Shown here: positions 49,335-58,714 of the stretch, piece by piece
How the letters are laid out: each line of letters begins with the position of its first letter
Position numbering within the stretch: position 1 is the first letter of the stretch
Assembly: GCF_007904085.1 (NCBI RefSeq)
Contig: NZ_CP042326.1
Coordinates: 2,666,001 to 2,730,000 of the forward strand
Reading direction: 5' to 3'
From: Euhalothece natronophila Z-M001
GTDB taxonomy: Bacteria > Cyanobacteriota > Cyanobacteriia > Cyanobacteriales > Rubidibacteraceae
DNA length: 64,000 nt
Notes under the pieces: generated by a model
Database searches by the model: none
What the model saw: only the letters and a program-made list of their open reading frames with translations
Told to the model about the DNA's origin: nothing
Translations under genes and position numbers: made by a program

Positions 49335-50663
49335 TTAATTATTTGCTAATTCCACAGGTTGGCCAGGCGCAAGGCGATGCGTTCCCTCAGATACAATTTG
49401 CGCCTCAGGGTCTAAAGTTCCTCTCACAAAGGCGCGATCTTCTTCTTGATGGATAATTTCTACCGCTTCCTGTTGCACTTTCCATCCCTCTGTATCTTCA
49501 TCAGGAACGACAACATAAGCTGTCCATAATCCCCGAATGCCCTGAGTCAGTGCTGACATCGGGAGCCAATATCCTGCACTTTCTATGGTTTGGGTAAGAT
49601 CTAAGCGTACAGTTTCCCCGGGACTGGTGGTAAGAAGCGCATCGGAGTCTAGTTGAAAGATAACTTCTTGGGTGCGAGTTTCTCCACTCACTTCTGGTAA
49701 GGTTGATTTAACTGTCCCCTGATAGGTCTCAGAGCCAATTCTAAGGGGATAATCACTTCCCACTTCTAGTTGTTGGGCAACCTGAGAGGGAACTCCAATT
49801 CTGGCTTCTGGCGCGGTATTTTCCATTAATTGGATTACAGGTTCTCCTGTTTGAACCACAGTTCCTTCATCTAAGGCTCGCCCCGAAACAATCCCTGCAA
49901 AGGGGGCAGTCAAAACACTTTGGTTAAGATTGACTTCAATATCTTCTAGGTTGGCTTCGATTTCGTGCACGGTGGCTTGTTGGGCGGCAATCTCTTCTTG
50001 ACGAGTTCCACTGCTTAGCTCTTGTAATTGGCTTTCTGCTTCTTCTAAACGGGCTTCTAAGGCTTGCTCTTGACTGGCGACTTCATCCAGTTGTTCGGCA
50101 GAAATCGCTCCTTCTGAGTAAAGAAACTCGCGGCGCGATCGCTGATTTTGCGCTAATTTCAGTTCTTCTTCAACATTACGGACTCTGGCTCTAGCGGCGG
50201 CAATCTCTTCTTGACGGGGGCCGGTTTCCAGTTGCTCTAGTTGGGCTAACGCACCACGACGTTGGGCTTCGAGTTGTCGTTTTTGGGCTTCTAAGTTCTG
50301 AGTGTCTAATCGGGCTATGGGATCACCTGCGGAAACGCGATCGCCTTCTTCTACTAAAATCTCAGTCACTTTACCACCGCGTTCTAACCCTAAATCACTT
50401 CTGCGTTGGGAGCGAATTTCTCCCGTATAGCGACGACTCACCTCATAAGACGATTCAGGGGTTACTGTAATTGTTTCCACAGGCAACGCATTAATCTCTT
50501 CAACGGTTTCCTCTCTAGGAGGGCTTGGTAGTAAACGAGGAATAATCATCGCACTACCACCGATTAATAAGATTATTCCTCCTAACCACAATAATCGTTT
50601 TTTTCTGCCAGTGCGACTGCTATTTTTTTCTTCATCAAAGGCAATTTCTTGATCTTTGACCAT
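49335..50663 (-). CDS. RND efflux periplasmic adaptor (HlyD/AcrA type)
   Basis: A 442-residue membrane-fusion protein. One N-terminal membrane helix (LLWLGGIILLIGGSAMI) anchors it. A biotinyl-lipoyl half (EGDRVSAGDPIARLDTQNLEAQKRQ), a long coiled coil rich in Glu/Gln/Ala (about residues 135-250) and the matching lipoyl half with SGRALDEGTVVQTGEPV follow. The start MVKDQEIAFDEEK at 50663 is preferred; an in-frame extension to 50705 would run into operator-like DNA. It forms an operon with the pump. Confidence 0.9.
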   Translation of the reverse strand: MVKDQEIAFDEEKNSSRTGRKKRLLWLGGIILLIGGSAMIIPRLLPSPPREETVEEINALPVETITVTPESSYEVSRRYTGEIRSQRRSDLGLERGGKVTEILVEEGDRVSAGDPIARLDTQNLEAQKRQLEAQRRGALAQLEQLETGPRQEEIAAARARVRNVEEELKLAQNQRSRREFLYSEGAISAEQLDEVASQEQALEARLEEAESQLQELSSGTRQEEIAAQQATVHEIEANLEDIEVNLNQSVLTAPFAGIVSGRALDEGTVVQTGEPVIQLMENTAPEARIGVPSQVAQQLEVGSDYPLRIGSETYQGTVKSTLPEVSGETRTQEVIFQLDSDALLTTSPGETVRLDLTQTIESAGYWLPMSALTQGIRGLWTAYVVVPDEDTEGWKVQQEAVEIIHQEEDRAFVRGTLDPEAQIVSEGTHRLAPGQPVELANN

Positions 50664-50683
50664 GTTTGATTCCTTCCCGTAAC

Positions 50684-50697
50684 GTACCGTATGGTAC
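50684..50697. promoter_or_regulatory. candidate TetR operator 1
   Basis: GTACCGTATGGTAC, with GTACC and GGTAC arms, lies about 21 bases before the adaptor start. It shares its core with operator 2 and sits between the divergent pump operon and tetR. Confidence 0.55.
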
Positions 50698-50748
50698 AAT
50701 GGCAAACATAGCGATTAACAATGTTGCTATTATTCTCTAATCCTTATC

Positions 50749-50767
50749 GTACCGTACAGTATGGTAT
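50749..50767. promoter_or_regulatory. candidate TetR operator 2
   Basis: TACCGTAC-A-GTATGGTA (50750-50766) is a 17-base palindrome with one mismatch. The TACCGTA/TATGGTA half-sites recur in operator 1. Likely target of the adjacent TetR regulator. Confidence 0.6.
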
Positions 50768-50835
50768 TGTCAACCAGTAAGAAAAAAACAATTGTTAAGG
50801 TATCCTGAAATACACAGATCAGCTAGGAGTATTCA

Positions 50836-51447
50836 ATGGGAGTATCCACAGCATACTCAGAACAGAAGAAAAAAGAAATTCTAACAGTGGCAACAGATTT
50901 ATTTATTGAGCGTGGCTATGATGGGGTGAGTATTGATGCCATCGTGAAAGAAGTTGGAGGGTCAAAAAGTAATATTTACAATTACTTTGGGGGGAAAGAG
51001 GGATTATTTCGAGCCATTGTCGAAGATGTGAGTGAGCAAATTTTATCTCCTCTCAAACAAGCAGAAGTAGAAAATTTACCCTTAAAAGAGGGCTTAACTG
51101 CCATTGGGAAACAGGCAATGTCTATTATTTTATCCGATCGCGCGATCGGGCTTTTAAGAATTGTCATTGCTCAAAGTCGAAAGTTCCCTGAAGTGGCACA
51201 GTTATTTTTTCAAGTGGGGCCAAAAACTCGTTGTAAGTTATTAGTAGAATATATTGAGCAACAACAAGCGCAAGGAAAAATCAAACCCTGTGATAGTTAT
51301 CAGGCAGCTACTCAATTTATTGGGATGTTTTTAGGCTTTCATCAATTACAAAGAGTTCTCGGTATTACGTCTAACCCCACTGAAGAAGAAATTAATGCCA
51401 TTGTTGAAGATGCAGTTAAAACCTTTATGGTCAGGTATTCCCAATGA
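50836..51447 (+). CDS. TetR/AcrR family transcriptional regulator
   Basis: A 203-residue regulator. The helix-turn-helix is at about residues 12-55 (ILTVATDLFIERGYDGVSID, GGSKSNIYNYFGGKEGLF), and the rest is an all-helical ligand-binding domain. It is transcribed away from the efflux operon, and two palindromes lie in between. By analogy it represses the pump genes and probably itself, until a toxic ligand binds. The ligand is unknown. Confidence 0.9.
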   Translation: MGVSTAYSEQKKKEILTVATDLFIERGYDGVSIDAIVKEVGGSKSNIYNYFGGKEGLFRAIVEDVSEQILSPLKQAEVENLPLKEGLTAIGKQAMSIILSDRAIGLLRIVIAQSRKFPEVAQLFFQVGPKTRCKLLVEYIEQQQAQGKIKPCDSYQAATQFIGMFLGFHQLQRVLGITSNPTEEEINAIVEDAVKTFMVRYSQ

Positions 51448-51573
51448 CTCATATAGGAGAACAGAAAAAATCCAGAGACTTAAACTATCAAGTAAATATT
51501 TAATGATTATATAGCAATATTAGTTAATTAGCAGTAATAATAAAAATATTACATCTAAAAAGGGGAGGCTTCT

Positions 51574-52311
51574 ATGCTAGAACTTGGTTTAATTTTAGCG
51601 GTGGGGTTAGCTCTCATTCATGCCTTCCTGTCTAAGTTTAACATTGAGGCAATTATCCCTGAATACCGCTGGCTTTCTTTTGCTGGCGGTGTTTCTATTA
51701 GTTATGTATTTCTAGAAATTTTTCCTGAACTGAGTCATGCTCAAGAAACACTGGAAAATGTAGCAATTCCACTGGTAGCTTATTTAGAAAATCACGTTTA
51801 TATTTTAGCTCTATTAGGACTTATTATTTTTTATGGTTTAGATGTTTTCGTCCTTAATCATGCTAAAAGTTTCGCTAGTAGTAATTCCCCAAAAAAATCT
51901 ACCTTTTCAGCGATATTTTGGTTACATATTGGCGGTTTTGCTTTACTAAATGTTATTTTTGGTTATTTGCTTCAAGATTTAGCTGAACATAGCTTAATTG
52001 AGTGTATTTTATTTTTTATTGCAGTCGGGCTACACTTTTTTATTATTGATTATGGGTTAAGAGAACATCACGAAAAAGTTTATGATCAAAAAGGGCGCTG
52101 GCTTTTGACAGGGTCAATTTTAGTTGGCGCAATACTTGGTCAAGCAAGAGTTATTAATGAAGCTGGCATTTTAATGGTTTGGTCTTTTTTAGCGGGAAGT
52201 TTAATTTTAAATGTCTTAAAGCGTGAACTACCTGAGGAAAAGAAAACTTGCTTTTGGTCTTTTTGTACTGGTGCTATTGTTTTCGCTACCTTATTTCTCA
52301 GTGCCACTTAA
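51574..52311 (+). CDS. polytopic membrane protein, possibly ZIP-like
   Basis: A 245-residue protein with about eight hydrophobic segments and no signal peptide cleavage site. Conserved-looking features are SFAGGVSISYVFLEIFPEL, several His (HVYI, HAKS, HIGG, HFF, REHHEK) and a C-terminal NVLKRELPEEKKTCFWSFCTGA. The His-rich, ELPEEK-type pattern recalls ZIP metal transporters, but the usual HxxxDG is not seen. The function is unknown. Confidence 0.5.
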   Translation: MLELGLILAVGLALIHAFLSKFNIEAIIPEYRWLSFAGGVSISYVFLEIFPELSHAQETLENVAIPLVAYLENHVYILALLGLIIFYGLDVFVLNHAKSFASSNSPKKSTFSAIFWLHIGGFALLNVIFGYLLQDLAEHSLIECILFFIAVGLHFFIIDYGLREHHEKVYDQKGRWLLTGSILVGAILGQARVINEAGILMVWSFLAGSLILNVLKRELPEEKKTCFWSFCTGAIVFATLFLSAT

Positions 52312-52384
52312 GCCTGAAACAATGAAATCATCTCATTAAAAAAATCATGTTATTCTCATTGTAAAATGGTCATTGATTTTTTAA

Positions 52385-55231
52385 ATGATAGATCAAACTC
52401 AACAATATCACCCCTTTCCCATTGTGGGCGTTGCTGTTTCCCCAAGAGATACAGAAACAATACAGCAATTTTTCTCGGAAGTTTCGCCAACCAGTAATAT
52501 TGCTTATCTCGTGCTTAGGACTACAGCTTCTCAAGAAGAACGTTTAAGTGCAGAAACATTACAGAGCTATACTTCTGTTCCTGTTTGCGTGGCAGTAGAT
52601 GATGAAGTAATCCTTCCCAACTATATTTATATCATTCCCTCGCAGACAAATGTTCACATTCTTAATGGGAAAATACAACTCCAGCCCAACAGCGAAGACA
52701 CAATTCTATCTCCCATTGATAGTTGCTTCCATTCTTTAGCTCAGCATCAGGGCAACAAAGCAGCCGCCGTTATTCTATCAGCAATGGGGAGTGATGGAAC
52801 AACAGGCATTAAAGCAATTAAGTTTCAAGATGGCTTAGTGCTGGTGCAACTAGAAGAAACCGCTTCTTATCAACAAATGCCTCAAAATGCAGTTTTAACA
52901 GGGGCTACTGATGCAACACTACCTCCTAGCCAAATTCCTAGGACAATTGAACAATACTTTCAGCATCAAAATATTAGCTCTCAAGATACCGAATTAGTAG
53001 AAACATCTCAAGAGTGGTTAGAAAGAATTTTCACCCTGCTAAGATCGCGCATTGGTCACGACTTTACCGCTTATAAACGCAATACACTCATCCGTCGGAT
53101 TACACGGCGGATGAACCTGCGACAAATTGAAACCTATGAAGACTATACTAATTTTTTACAAAAGAATCCAGAGGAAGTCAAAGCCTTATTTCGAGAATGT
53201 TTAATTGGTGTTACTAGCTTCTTCCGCAATCCGCCTGCATTTAATATTCTAAAACAACAATTCCTTCCACCACTTTTAAATTCTTTATCAGAGGGAGACA
53301 CATTCCGTGCTTGGATTCCTGCTTGTTACACGGGAGAAGAAGTCTATTCTTTAGCCATAATTCTCCAAGAAATTATTGATAGCATGAATAAAGACATTAA
53401 ACTTCAATTATTTGGAACAGATATTGATCAACGAGCAATTGAAAAAGCACGACAAGGAATTTTTCCTCTCAGTATTCAAGCTGAAGTTACCCCCAAATAT
53501 TTAGAACGCTTTTTCGAGCGAGATAACCAATTTTATTATATCAATCAAATAATTCGTAACTCCATCGTCTTTTCAATTCAAAATATCCTCAAAGATCCCC
53601 CTTTTTCTCGCCTGCACTTTTTAAGCTGTCGAAATTTATTAATTTATTTAGAGCCAGAAACGCAAAAGAAAATAATACCACTCTTTCACTATACCCTCAA
53701 TCCTTCTGGAATTTTAATGTTGGGATCTTCTGAAAGTATTGGCAGTTTTCAAGATTTATTTTCTCCCTTAGATCATCGCTGGAAAATTTTTAAGCGTCGC
53801 CATATTAAAGAATATCCACGTCAAGTCATTAACTTTCCTACTGGTTCTCAATTAAATTTAAGTGTTACCAAAACATCTACTAGTGATTCTTGCCCTAAGG
53901 ATCAAGAAACTAATCTGGAAACACTTATTAAGAGAAAACTGCTTAACGAATTTTGTCCCACAGCAATTTTAATTGAAACTAATGGTGATATTATTCATAT
54001 TCAAGGGAGAACTGGAAAATTCCTAGAAATTGTTAGTGGCTATCCAACAAATAATATTATTAATTTAGCGCGAAAAGGATTAAAGTTTGAATTATTTTCT
54101 GCTATTCAAGCAGCTATTTCCTCAGAGAAATCAGTAACTCGACAACAAATTCCTGTTAATTCTAATGGAAACACTGAATTAGTTAAATTACAAGTTGAAC
54201 CTTTAGATTCTCCTCCACCTTTAGCAGGTCGTTTATTAGTAATTTTGAATGTCATTGAAAGTCATTCTACAAGTAATGAGCAAGAAAATATTCCCCAAGA
54301 TATTGCTTTACAACAGAAAGATAATCGTATTGCACAATTAGAAAAAGAATTACAAGATACGCGAGAAAGTCATCAAACCACTATTGAAGAGCTAGAATCC
54401 TCTAATGAAGAACTACAAGCTACTAATGAAGAGCTAGAATCCTCTAATGAAGAACTACAAGCTACTAATGAAGAACTAGAATCCTCTAAAGAAGAATTAC
54501 AATCACTAAATGAAGAATTACAAACCCTCAATCAAGAGTTACAAAGTACTATTAATGAGTTATCAGTTACGCAAAATGATCTAAGGAATTTGCTTAATAT
54601 CACGGAAGTTGCTACTATTATTGTGGATCACCAAATGCGGGTAAAACGTTTTACCCCAGAAGTAACAAATATTATGCCCCTCATCCCTACAGATATTGGT
54701 CGTCCTATTCATGATGTCACGACTAATCTTAATGATGATGGGATGGTACAAGATATTTTAGAAGTTTTGCAAACATTAACCCCTAAAACCAAATTAGTTG
54801 AAACCAGAGAGGGGGGATGGTACCGCATGGAGATTACCCCTTATCGTAAAGACAACTATCAAATTGAAGGAACAGTAGTGAACTTTATTAATATTAATGA
54901 GTTAAAGCAAAAAGAAGAAGCCTTAAAACAAGCACAGTTACTTCAGCAAAGCCTTCTTGATACCTATACCCAACCTGCAATTTTACTCACTAACCAGTTG
55001 GAGATTATTAATATTAACCTAGCCCTACAAAACCAACTAACTATTGAACAGGTGGAAGAGAAGATTATCAAACCACTGGAAATACGACTTCAAAATAATG
55101 AGCCTTTCGAGGAAACTATCTCATTTTCTCTTGATAATGAGAGGCCCTATCGCTATCTAGTCCGTTGCTCTATTATTCCCGACCAAGAGACTAGGATTAA
55201 ATATTGTTTATTATTCTTAACTAATTTGTAA
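52385..55231 (+). CDS. CheB-like/CheR/PAS hybrid signalling protein
   Basis: A 948-residue cytoplasmic protein. Residues about 10-195 form a CheB-like methylesterase fold, but the serine motif GASxGG is replaced by GVAVSPRD and the catalytic His is not evident; only LSAMGSDGT with its Asp remains. Residues 210-475 are a CheR methyltransferase (IGVTSFFRNPPAF, RAWIPACYTGEEVYSLA, HFLSCRNLLIYLE). A coiled coil (about 640-730) with 14-residue repeats ELESSNEELQATNE follows, then PAS-like regions. Substrate and partner are unknown. It lies just before a PAS/GGDEF protein. Confidence 0.82.
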   Translation: MIDQTQQYHPFPIVGVAVSPRDTETIQQFFSEVSPTSNIAYLVLRTTASQEERLSAETLQSYTSVPVCVAVDDEVILPNYIYIIPSQTNVHILNGKIQLQPNSEDTILSPIDSCFHSLAQHQGNKAAAVILSAMGSDGTTGIKAIKFQDGLVLVQLEETASYQQMPQNAVLTGATDATLPPSQIPRTIEQYFQHQNISSQDTELVETSQEWLERIFTLLRSRIGHDFTAYKRNTLIRRITRRMNLRQIETYEDYTNFLQKNPEEVKALFRECLIGVTSFFRNPPAFNILKQQFLPPLLNSLSEGDTFRAWIPACYTGEEVYSLAIILQEIIDSMNKDIKLQLFGTDIDQRAIEKARQGIFPLSIQAEVTPKYLERFFERDNQFYYINQIIRNSIVFSIQNILKDPPFSRLHFLSCRNLLIYLEPETQKKIIPLFHYTLNPSGILMLGSSESIGSFQDLFSPLDHRWKIFKRRHIKEYPRQVINFPTGSQLNLSVTKTSTSDSCPKDQETNLETLIKRKLLNEFCPTAILIETNGDIIHIQGRTGKFLEIVSGYPTNNIINLARKGLKFELFSAIQAAISSEKSVTRQQIPVNSNGNTELVKLQVEPLDSPPPLAGRLLVILNVIESHSTSNEQENIPQDIALQQKDNRIAQLEKELQDTRESHQTTIEELESSNEELQATNEELESSNEELQATNEELESSKEELQSLNEELQTLNQELQSTINELSVTQNDLRNLLNITEVATIIVDHQMRVKRFTPEVTNIMPLIPTDIGRPIHDVTTNLNDDGMVQDILEVLQTLTPKTKLVETREGGWYRMEITPYRKDNYQIEGTVVNFININELKQKEEALKQAQLLQQSLLDTYTQPAILLTNQLEIININLALQNQLTIEQVEEKIIKPLEIRLQNNEPFEETISFSLDNERPYRYLVRCSIIPDQETRIKYCLLFLTNL
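54386..54487 (+). repeat. 42-bp tandem repeat in the coiled coil
   Basis: A 42-base unit coding for EELESSNEELQATN is repeated exactly, then a third partial unit with a few changes. The high DNA identity, with no silent differences between the first two, points to recent expansion. Confidence 0.8.
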
Positions 55232-55325
55232 CATTTTGTTGAGTAAAGTGACATTAATATGTTTAGTGTCAGTTATATGAACAACATTCGATATAATTTC
55301 TAATTTACAGAAATAAAGGAATATT

Positions 55326-57683
55326 ATGGATGACTATTTCGAGCAACTCCGAGAAAAAGCAGAACTTCGTCTCAATCAAAGAGATGATTTAGAGGCTTTA
55401 TCAGATCCTAACTTATATGAAGTAGGCGTTTATCAAACAGAACTACAAATTCAGCATGAAGAGTTACAAAGAGCTTATAGTGAATTAAGTGAATTATACG
55501 AGCAATATTGGTCTCTCTATGAATTTGCTCCTTGTGGGTATGTTACGCTCACCGAAAAAGGGATGATTGCTCGAATTAATTATCAGGGGAGAGCTTTACT
55601 AGGGGATATACCCGCTCCTATCACTAATTTTAGCTTTTCTCGCTTTATCCTCAATAAGCATCAACCTTTCTTTTTTACCGCGCTGCAACAAGCCAAACAA
55701 ACTGGGGAAAAACAAAATTTAGAGCTACAGTTGATTCCGTTAAATAATAGGGAGTTATTATGGGTTCATCTTGATATCAAAGCTACTTTTGATGATGAGG
55801 GAAAAGTTATTAGTTATGAGATGACTCTTACTGATGTCACTACCGATAAGGAAGCAGACCTTGTCCGCGAAAAAGCCAAACGCTTACAACTAATTACGGA
55901 TTCGATTCAGGGTAGTATTGCGTATGTTGATGCCAGTGAGCGGTATCAATTTATGAATCAAACCCATCAACAGTGGCTAGGAGTGACAGAGGAAGAAGTT
56001 TTAGGCAAAACAGTTGTTGAGGTAATTGGACACGAGTTGTATAGTCAGTTTGATGGTTTAATTGAGCAAGTTTTGCAAGGAGAAACTGTTAAGTGTGAGG
56101 CTCAGTTTCCTTATCAAAATCGACAATTAAGGGATGTTTTTATTGTTTTAGTCCCTGATTTTGGTAGTACAGAAAAGGTAGAAGGCTATTATGCTTTGAT
56201 GACAGATATTACAGACTCAAAGCATATCACCAGACAATTACAGGAACAAGAAGCCTTTCTACGGAGTATTTATGATGGGGTGCAACAAGCAATTTTTGTA
56301 GTGGATGTTTCGGAAGAAGGGAAATTTTATTGGGCAGATTGTAATTGTGTTAGTGAAAGGTTAATGGGAGTCTCTAGAAGTGAGGCGCAAGGACAACCTT
56401 TAGAACTAAATTTATCTAGAGAATTAGCTCTTCAACTTCGTGAACGCTACGAACTTTGTTTAGCTTCAGGGGACAGTTTAACTTATGAAGAATGTATTAG
56501 GGTGAATGGGGAAAAAACTTGTTGGTTATTGACGCTAACTCCCTTAAAAGATGAAAATGACCGTGTTTATCGAATTATCGGAGCAGGAGTTAACATTGAT
56601 GATCGCAAAGAGTTAGAAACAACCCTAAAAGAACAAGCAGAACGAGAGCGTTTAGTTAATATGATTACTTATGCGGTTCGTCAAAGTTTAGAATTGCATG
56701 AAGTAGTAGAAGAAACAGTTACCAAACTTTTAGAGGCTTTTGGGGTTGATGAAGTGGTTTTAGCACTTTATGAACAAGATGAAGATGACTCTCCTTTAGT
56801 GCGAGTGGCGACACAAGAAGTTAGTTATTGGTCAGAAAAAATTTGCGAATATTCACAAGCACAGCAAATTTTTCAACAAGAGGAAGTAGTAGTAATTAAT
56901 GACTCAGCTTTTAATGATACTGTCTGTTTTAGAGCAGAAAATGCCAAGTCTATGCTATTAGGAGGAATTTATTATAATCAACAATTACAAGGGATAATTT
57001 CTTTGCAATATCAAGACTCTAGCTGTGATTGGAGTGAAGCAGAAAAGAGTTTATTAAAACAAGTAGCCGATCAAATCGCGATCGCGCTTAAGCAAGCCCA
57101 ACTTTATAAACAACTAAATCAAGAATTAACCGAACGAACTCAGTTACAAAGCCAATTAAGCTACCAGGCTCATCATGATCGCTTAACTGGTTTACCTAAT
57201 CGTTACTTATTAGTAGAACGTTTACATGAAATTATTAAGCTCCGTGACTCAAAAGCAACTGATATACCATTTGCAGTTTTATTTTTAGACTTAAATGGTT
57301 TTAAGGAGGTTAATGATAATTTTGGTCATAACATTGGAGATCAATTATTAATTAATGTCACGCAACGATTTAAAAACTGTTTACGGGAAGATGACATGAT
57401 TGCTCGTTTTGGGGGAGATGAGTTTGTTATTTTACTAGAAAAATTACCTGAGAAAGAAGCTGCTATCCAAGTTGCTAATCGGCTTCATCAAGTGTTAGAA
57501 AATCCAATTAGAATTAACCATATTGAAGTAAAAATTAGAACTAGTATTGGCATTGTCTATGATGATGGTCAATATAGTAATTCTGATCCCATTTTGCGAG
57601 ATGCTGATATTGCGATGTATCAATCAAAAAATCAAGGCGTTGACTATATTGTTTTCGATCAAAAAGAGACATCAGATAGTTAA
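55326..57683 (+). CDS. PAS-PAS-PAS-GAF-GGDEF diguanylate cyclase
   Basis: A 785-residue soluble protein. Three PAS-like sensor regions (about residues 60-180, 185-300 and 310-430) are followed by a GAF domain (about 440-590) and GGDEF (about 615-775). The active motif is intact in ARFGGDEFVILL, with DLNGFKEVNDNFGHNIGD as the substrate site. A coiled helix QELTERTQLQSQLSYQ links GAF and GGDEF. No EAL domain. It probably makes cyclic di-GMP in response to light, redox or small ligands; cofactors are unknown. It follows the CheB/CheR hybrid on the same strand. Confidence 0.88.
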   Translation: MDDYFEQLREKAELRLNQRDDLEALSDPNLYEVGVYQTELQIQHEELQRAYSELSELYEQYWSLYEFAPCGYVTLTEKGMIARINYQGRALLGDIPAPITNFSFSRFILNKHQPFFFTALQQAKQTGEKQNLELQLIPLNNRELLWVHLDIKATFDDEGKVISYEMTLTDVTTDKEADLVREKAKRLQLITDSIQGSIAYVDASERYQFMNQTHQQWLGVTEEEVLGKTVVEVIGHELYSQFDGLIEQVLQGETVKCEAQFPYQNRQLRDVFIVLVPDFGSTEKVEGYYALMTDITDSKHITRQLQEQEAFLRSIYDGVQQAIFVVDVSEEGKFYWADCNCVSERLMGVSRSEAQGQPLELNLSRELALQLRERYELCLASGDSLTYEECIRVNGEKTCWLLTLTPLKDENDRVYRIIGAGVNIDDRKELETTLKEQAERERLVNMITYAVRQSLELHEVVEETVTKLLEAFGVDEVVLALYEQDEDDSPLVRVATQEVSYWSEKICEYSQAQQIFQQEEVVVINDSAFNDTVCFRAENAKSMLLGGIYYNQQLQGIISLQYQDSSCDWSEAEKSLLKQVADQIAIALKQAQLYKQLNQELTERTQLQSQLSYQAHHDRLTGLPNRYLLVERLHEIIKLRDSKATDIPFAVLFLDLNGFKEVNDNFGHNIGDQLLINVTQRFKNCLREDDMIARFGGDEFVILLEKLPEKEAAIQVANRLHQVLENPIRINHIEVKIRTSIGIVYDDGQYSNSDPILRDADIAMYQSKNQGVDYIVFDQKETSDS

Positions 57684-58150
57684 TTGAGTGACTTTCCAGC
57701 AGCTTTCCAACCTTCAACACTGCCAGGATATCCCATCACATTATCATAGCCGAGAAGACGCAACGCTTCTAAGCCAATGGCAGTGCGATACCCAACTGAA
57801 CAATATAGAATAACAGGTCGATCTTTGGCAATTTGATCTTGCTTTTTCACTAAGTCTCGTAGGGGAATATTAATCGCATTGAGGATATGCCCGCTTATAT
57901 ATTCTAAAGGTTGACGAACATCAATCAGTTGAGCATTTTCTTCTTCCACTAATCTTTCAATTTCATCAGCTTGTTTTACCCCATAATATCCTCTGGGAAT
58001 ATTAGTGAGAAATTCATCAACAACTTCTTCTATTTCTTCTGAATAAACATTAGCACTGAATGCACTATTAGAATAACTTGGAATCAGATAACTTGCTCCT
58101 CCGATCCAAATAAAAAAGCTAAGACAAATGGTTAGTAATGTTTTCCACAT
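57680..58150 (-). CDS. secreted rhodanese-domain protein
   Basis: A 156-residue protein with an N-terminal signal or anchor (LLTICLSFFIWIGGASYLIP). The rhodanese domain contains LIDVRQPLEYISGHILNAINIP and the catalytic loop YCSVGYRTAIG with its cysteine, and ends VEGWKAAGKSL. Such domains carry persulfide sulfur. Its export suggests a role in periplasmic or thylakoid-lumen sulfur handling. It is the last gene of the sulfur cluster, convergent with the GGDEF gene (stops overlap). Confidence 0.85.
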   Translation of the reverse strand: MWKTLLTICLSFFIWIGGASYLIPSYSNSAFSANVYSEEIEEVVDEFLTNIPRGYYGVKQADEIERLVEEENAQLIDVRQPLEYISGHILNAINIPLRDLVKKQDQIAKDRPVILYCSVGYRTAIGLEALRLLGYDNVMGYPGSVEGWKAAGKSLN

Positions 58151-58179
58151 TTGATTCCTCCTTAATTTTTAATCTAAGA

Positions 58180-58707
58180 TTAGCGTTTTTGAGCAACTTC
58201 TTTCCATTCTTGAATAGATAAAGGAGAAACTGGCATTTCCAGATTCTTTCCGTCTGTAATGGGTACAGAAAAAACAACTGCTAAGGTATTAGGTAGCTGA
58301 GAAATAATTTCTTCAAAATTGTATTGACCTATGTTACCAACAGGAGATTTATCAACAAACACTTTTTCGGAAATATCTTTAGCATAAAACGTTTCTCCTG
58401 TAGGCATCTTAACAGTTAAAGGTTGGGAGTGATCAATTTCGGTTCTACCTGGAAAACCAGCAAGGCGAATCGTAAATGGTTCTTTTCCTTCTGATGTAAT
58501 TCGCTGAAACGCGATCGCTTGCCAAGTGCGATTATAACTATCAAATAGTTTCTGTCGCGATTGATAAAGCACTTGATTTTCCCCTTCTTGTATTGTCCGA
58601 ATTTCGGCATAAGCAGAATTTGTAGGAATACTAATGAATCCTAAAATTAAGAAAACTATCGTTAGTCCCAATATGATTTTACGGAATGTTTTATTAATCA
58701 TATTCAC
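58180..58707 (-). CDS. secreted DUF3122 family protein
   Basis: A 175-residue protein with a signal peptide (IILGLTIVFLILGFISIPTN, cut near SAYAEI). The mature part fits the cyanobacterial DUF3122 pattern: VLYQSRQKLFDSYNRTWQAI, IRLAGFPGRTEIDHSQPL and a C-terminal LSIQEWKEVA. Function is unknown. It lies 7 bases after the heme-protein gene and before the secreted rhodanese, in the sulfur cluster, so an accessory envelope role is plausible. Confidence 0.75.
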   Translation of the reverse strand: MNMINKTFRKIILGLTIVFLILGFISIPTNSAYAEIRTIQEGENQVLYQSRQKLFDSYNRTWQAIAFQRITSEGKEPFTIRLAGFPGRTEIDHSQPLTVKMPTGETFYAKDISEKVFVDKSPVGNIGQYNFEEIISQLPNTLAVVFSVPITDGKNLEMPVSPLSIQEWKEVAQKR

Positions 58708-58714
58708 CTCCTTA

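Noticed and set aside
54386-54487. Frameshift or assembly artefact in the repeated coiled coil
   Set aside because: The repeats are whole multiples of three and keep the reading frame and heptad-like pattern, so they look genuine.
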